From: an uncultured Porphyromonadaceae bacterium
Lineage (GTDB): Bacteria; Bacteroidota; Bacteroidia; Bacteroidales; Muribaculaceae
Reading direction: 5' to 3'
Assembly (NCBI GenBank): GCA_947176615.1
Contig: CAMWRO010000085.1
Span: forward strand, 1-9,453
DNA length: 9,453 nt
The notes beneath the pieces are model-generated. The model was not told where the DNA came from, did no database searches, and saw nothing but the letters and a program-made list of their open reading frames with translations. Made by a program: the position numbers and the translations under genes. Each line of letters opens with the position of its first letter. The first letter of the stretch is position 1. Shown piece after piece: positions 7,839 through 9,453 of the stretch.

Positions 7839-8005
7839 ACGAGGGATGTAGTAAAATCTTGCTGTTGAGCTTCTCTTGTATTCACTTACACTAATAAAAC
7901 AATCCAACCCCCCTTTGGTCTGTCAACATTCAGCTAAAAGAGATTAAAAAACGTCAAGCGTTTAACTCAGAGCAACGTTTTTAGTTAAACAATTGCCTGA
8001 TACCA

Positions 8006-8436
8006 TGTTAATGATTAAAATAATGTAACCGACTACGTTTGGGTTTATTCAGTCAAGGTCGCCTGTTCCCGTGGCCGCACAGTTACAACGACTGTTTGTT
8101 CATCCGGAAGAGCAGTGTTAATATAAGCAAAATATTGCAAAACACACCGCCCAATCACACACAACACTCCGCACCCTATCAATCAGCACATTAACCCCCA
8201 TCCAAGCTATCATCAAAAGAAATTTGCATTAACATTTGCATCTGAGAATTGCGTGTTAATCTTCTTTTAATGCACACAATTAAACATATTGTGCGACTTA
8301 TGAAAAGTTATATTTCACAACCCCCTGTCATTAAATCAGTTACATATTACACACCACTATCACACACCGCCGCACAACTATTAATAAAACAAAATTATTG
8401 TAAATAAAACGCCAAAATACGGCCGCTTTATTAACA
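8006..8436. repeat. Cluster of TGTTAAT/ATTAACA motifs and an ATTTGCAT direct repeat
   Basis: The 7-mer TGTTAAT or its complement occurs at 8006-8012, 8116-8122, 8228-8234, 8254-8260 and 8430-8436, with a near match at 8190-8196. The pair at 8228-8234 and 8254-8260 is inverted, with 19 bases between. Overlapping it, ATTTGCAT is repeated directly at 8222-8229 and 8234-8241. This may be a binding-site cluster, or partly a result of AT-rich composition. Confidence 0.35.
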
Positions 8437-8520
8437 TTTCGGCCTAAATGTAAAATTATGTTCATTTCTCTTTCGGTTTGTATCATTCAAGCCAATCGGC
8501 CCATTATCAGCATTTTGACA

Positions 8521-8552
8521 TTTGCCCACGCACATTTTTTTTCGTAATTTTG
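8521..8552 (+). promoter_or_regulatory. Promoter of the NlpC/P60 gene
   Basis: TTTG at 8521-8524, a 20-base spacer, then TAATTTTG at 8545-8552: both elements of the Bacteroidota housekeeping promoter at the right distance. The expected transcript start near 8558-8560 leaves a leader of about 42 bases. Confidence 0.85.
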
Positions 8553-8600
8553 CATCACCAATCAGGAAAACCAATACATTCTTTTTAAGGAATACCAATC

Positions 8601-9230
8601 ATGAAATTATATATCCGAACAATTATAGCAACTGTAATGCTCGCCCTCACAATGGCGGGTGTTGCTAACGCCAACCACACTACTCCTGCCGCTGCCAACG
8701 AGGTTCCCGAGGCATTTGTGGAACGCGCCTACGAGAATGCCCGCAACTTTTCCCCCTTCGCTGCCGCTGTCACTGCCGCTGAAGCCGCATCAAGCGTGCA
8801 TCTCGACCTCGCAGCCAAGATGACCGACTACGCGGCATCGTTCCTCGGCACCCGCTACCGTCTCGGCGCGTCAGGCCCCAAGGCATTTGACTGCTCGGGA
8901 TTCACGAGCTATGTTTTCCGCAATTTCGGCATCACTCTGAGCCGCACTTCGCGCCAGCAGTACACCCAAGGCGAGCGTGTCGCCACCGACGAGCTGCAAC
9001 CCGGCGACCTGATGTTTTTCTCAAGCCGTTCAAGCGGCAAGGGCAACGTCGGCCATGTGGGAATCGTCGTTGAGGTCGATAACGAAACCGGCTCATGCAC
9101 ATTTATACACGCATCGACCAAACGAGGCGTAGTTTACCAGAAGTTCCCCGACGGCGGTTATTATCAGAAACATTATATCGGCGCCAAGCGCATCCTCGGC
9201 ACCGCCGACCACGACATGGCGTCACTCTAA
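8601..9230 (+). CDS. Secreted NlpC/P60 (C40) family peptidoglycan peptidase
   Basis: A protein of 209 residues with a signal peptide (1-24, cleavage after ANA) and no lipobox, so it is likely periplasmic. After a linker of about 45 residues comes one NlpC/P60 domain (about 72-200). The catalytic triad is visible: C98 in FDCSGF, H152 in GHVGI and a third polar residue, H170, in FIHAS. The family cuts peptide stems of peptidoglycan, usually the gamma-D-Glu to diamino-acid bond, in wall remodelling or recycling. No SH3 or other wall-binding domain is present, so it is a minimal version. The ATG at 8601 is preceded by AAGGAA at 8587-8592 and a good promoter. It has its own terminator and stands as a single gene, divergent from the susC operon; nothing ties it functionally to glycan use. 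The exact bond cut is inferred from the family only. Confidence 0.93.
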   Translation: MKLYIRTIIATVMLALTMAGVANANHTTPAAANEVPEAFVERAYENARNFSPFAAAVTAAEAASSVHLDLAAKMTDYAASFLGTRYRLGASGPKAFDCSGFTSYVFRNFGITLSRTSRQQYTQGERVATDELQPGDLMFFSSRSSGKGNVGHVGIVVEVDNETGSCTFIHASTKRGVVYQKFPDGGYYQKHYIGAKRILGTADHDMASL

Positions 9231-9270
9231 CCCCGCAATTTCTTTATTCGCAACAATATCCCCTCTATAC

Positions 9271-9306
9271 ATGTGCCGCGGCTCGACGAGCTGCGGCACA
9301 TTTTTT
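9271..9306 (+). terminator. Intrinsic terminator of the NlpC/P60 gene
   Basis: TGTGCCGCGGCTC (9272-9284) pairs with GAGCTGCGGCACA (9288-9300): 13 pairs including one G-U, with a 3-base loop, followed by six T (9301-9306). It lies 41 bases after the stop codon. Confidence 0.93.
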
Positions 9307-9341
9307 ATTATATATATGTAAAGAAACACAGGCATTTTTTG

Positions 9342-9349
9342 TAATTTTG
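9342..9349 (+). promoter_or_regulatory. Promoter-like -7 element before the next gene
   Basis: TAATTTTG matches the TAnnTTTG consensus exactly, and its surroundings (a T-run, then GTAATTTTGCA) closely resemble the NlpC/P60 promoter. No clear TTTG is found at the -33 distance. A transcript would start near 9355. Confidence 0.6.
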
Positions 9350-9399
9350 CAGAAAATAAGTGAGTGTCTGAAATTGTTTGATGTATTGCAGTGAGTGGT

Positions 9400-9453
9400 A
9401 TGGAGAATGATTTCAGACTTGCGAAGAAGGCGCATAGCCGTAGCTCTGTAACT
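9400..9453 (+). CDS. Possible start of an unrecognised gene, cut by the window end
   Basis: From ATG at 9400 the frame stays open for 18 codons to the window edge (MENDFRLAKKAHSRSSVT). It lies about 50 bases downstream of a good -7 element, which favours a real transcript, but there is no clear ribosome binding site (only GTGAGTGG just upstream) and the piece is too short to recognise. The start is enclosed by an inverted repeat (9366-9374/9410-9418). The alternative is a structured non-coding leader or RNA. Confidence 0.3.
   Translation, partial: MENDFRLAKKAHSRSSVT

Larger units (their letters stand above)
7775..8520. other. Gene-free intergenic region with hairpins and short repeats
   Basis: About 750 bases without a convincing protein gene on either strand; no recognised tRNA, rRNA or riboswitch. 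It is AT-rich compared with the genes, except for a GC-richer patch at about 8041-8110. Inverted repeats seen: 7805-7812/7831-7838, GTTTAACT/AGTTAAAC at 7960-7967/7983-7990, CAGTC/GACTG at 8050-8054/8090-8094, TTAATAAA/TTTATTAA at 8381-8388/8427-8434, and a small hairpin ACATTT/AAATGT at 8434-8451. The 10-mer ACACACCGCC occurs twice (8142-8151 and 8362-8371). The plus strand is very poor in G between 8131 and 8220. It separates the divergent susC and NlpC/P60 genes. Confidence 0.6.

Noticed and set aside
8045..8176. A minus-strand frame of about 43 codons ending in TAA, with a plausible-looking tail (PDEQTVVVTVRPREQATLTE)
   Set aside because: It has only TTG or GTG starts, no ribosome binding site, and the plus strand is also open over the GC-richer patch, so chance is more likely. 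Conservation in relatives would change this.
8390..8397. Minus-strand TAATTTTG as a promoter for a leftward RNA
   Set aside because: The -7 match is exact, but the only TTTG upstream is at about 15-16 bases, short of the usual 19-21, and the region is AT-rich enough for chance matches.
7775..8520. CRISPR array, insertion sequence or integrase site in the gene-free region
   Set aside because: There are no regularly spaced repeats, no terminal inverted repeats with target duplication and no transposase or integrase remnants.

Overview
The window looks like chromosomal DNA of a Bacteroidales gut bacterium. Three things point there: a SusC/SusD pair with typical signal peptides, promoters of the Bacteroidota type (TAnnTTTG at -7, one with a correctly spaced TTTG at -33), and an SD-D acidic motif right after the SusD lipobox cysteine. 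The coding GC level and protein style would suit Muribaculaceae or a relative, but that family placement is inference, not shown.

Layout. Positions 1-1068 (+) hold the C-terminal 355 residues of a phosphoglucomutase/phosphomannomutase-family enzyme, cut by the window edge. A 17-bp perfect hairpin (1088-1130) serves as a two-way terminator between it and a convergent minus-strand operon. That operon, read right to left, is susC-like (7561-4502), susD-like (4474-2705) and a secreted GH32 family beta-fructosidase (2602-1133). It is a compact polysaccharide utilisation locus whose GH32 enzyme points to fructans, fructo-oligosaccharides or sucrose. No regulator, surface glycan-binding protein, inner-membrane sugar transporter or fructokinase lies inside the window.

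Positions 7606-8520 are about 0.9 kb without a convincing gene. They hold the susC promoter region with a candidate operator, a terminator facing the operon from upstream, hairpins and repeated short motifs. On the far side a plus-strand gene (8601-9230) encodes a secreted NlpC/P60 cell-wall peptidase with its own good promoter and terminator. The last 110 bases contain another promoter-like -7 element and either the start of a gene or a structured leader.

How it works together (inference from the families): the SusC barrel and SusD lid import a fructose-containing glycan across the outer membrane, and the periplasmic GH32 cuts it to fructose or short products. The phosphosugar mutase and the NlpC/P60 enzyme look like unrelated housekeeping neighbours. 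I see no clearly new biological system. The points most worth a second look are the divergent GH32 active-site region, the hairpin between susD and the GH32 gene, and the gene-free region upstream of susC.
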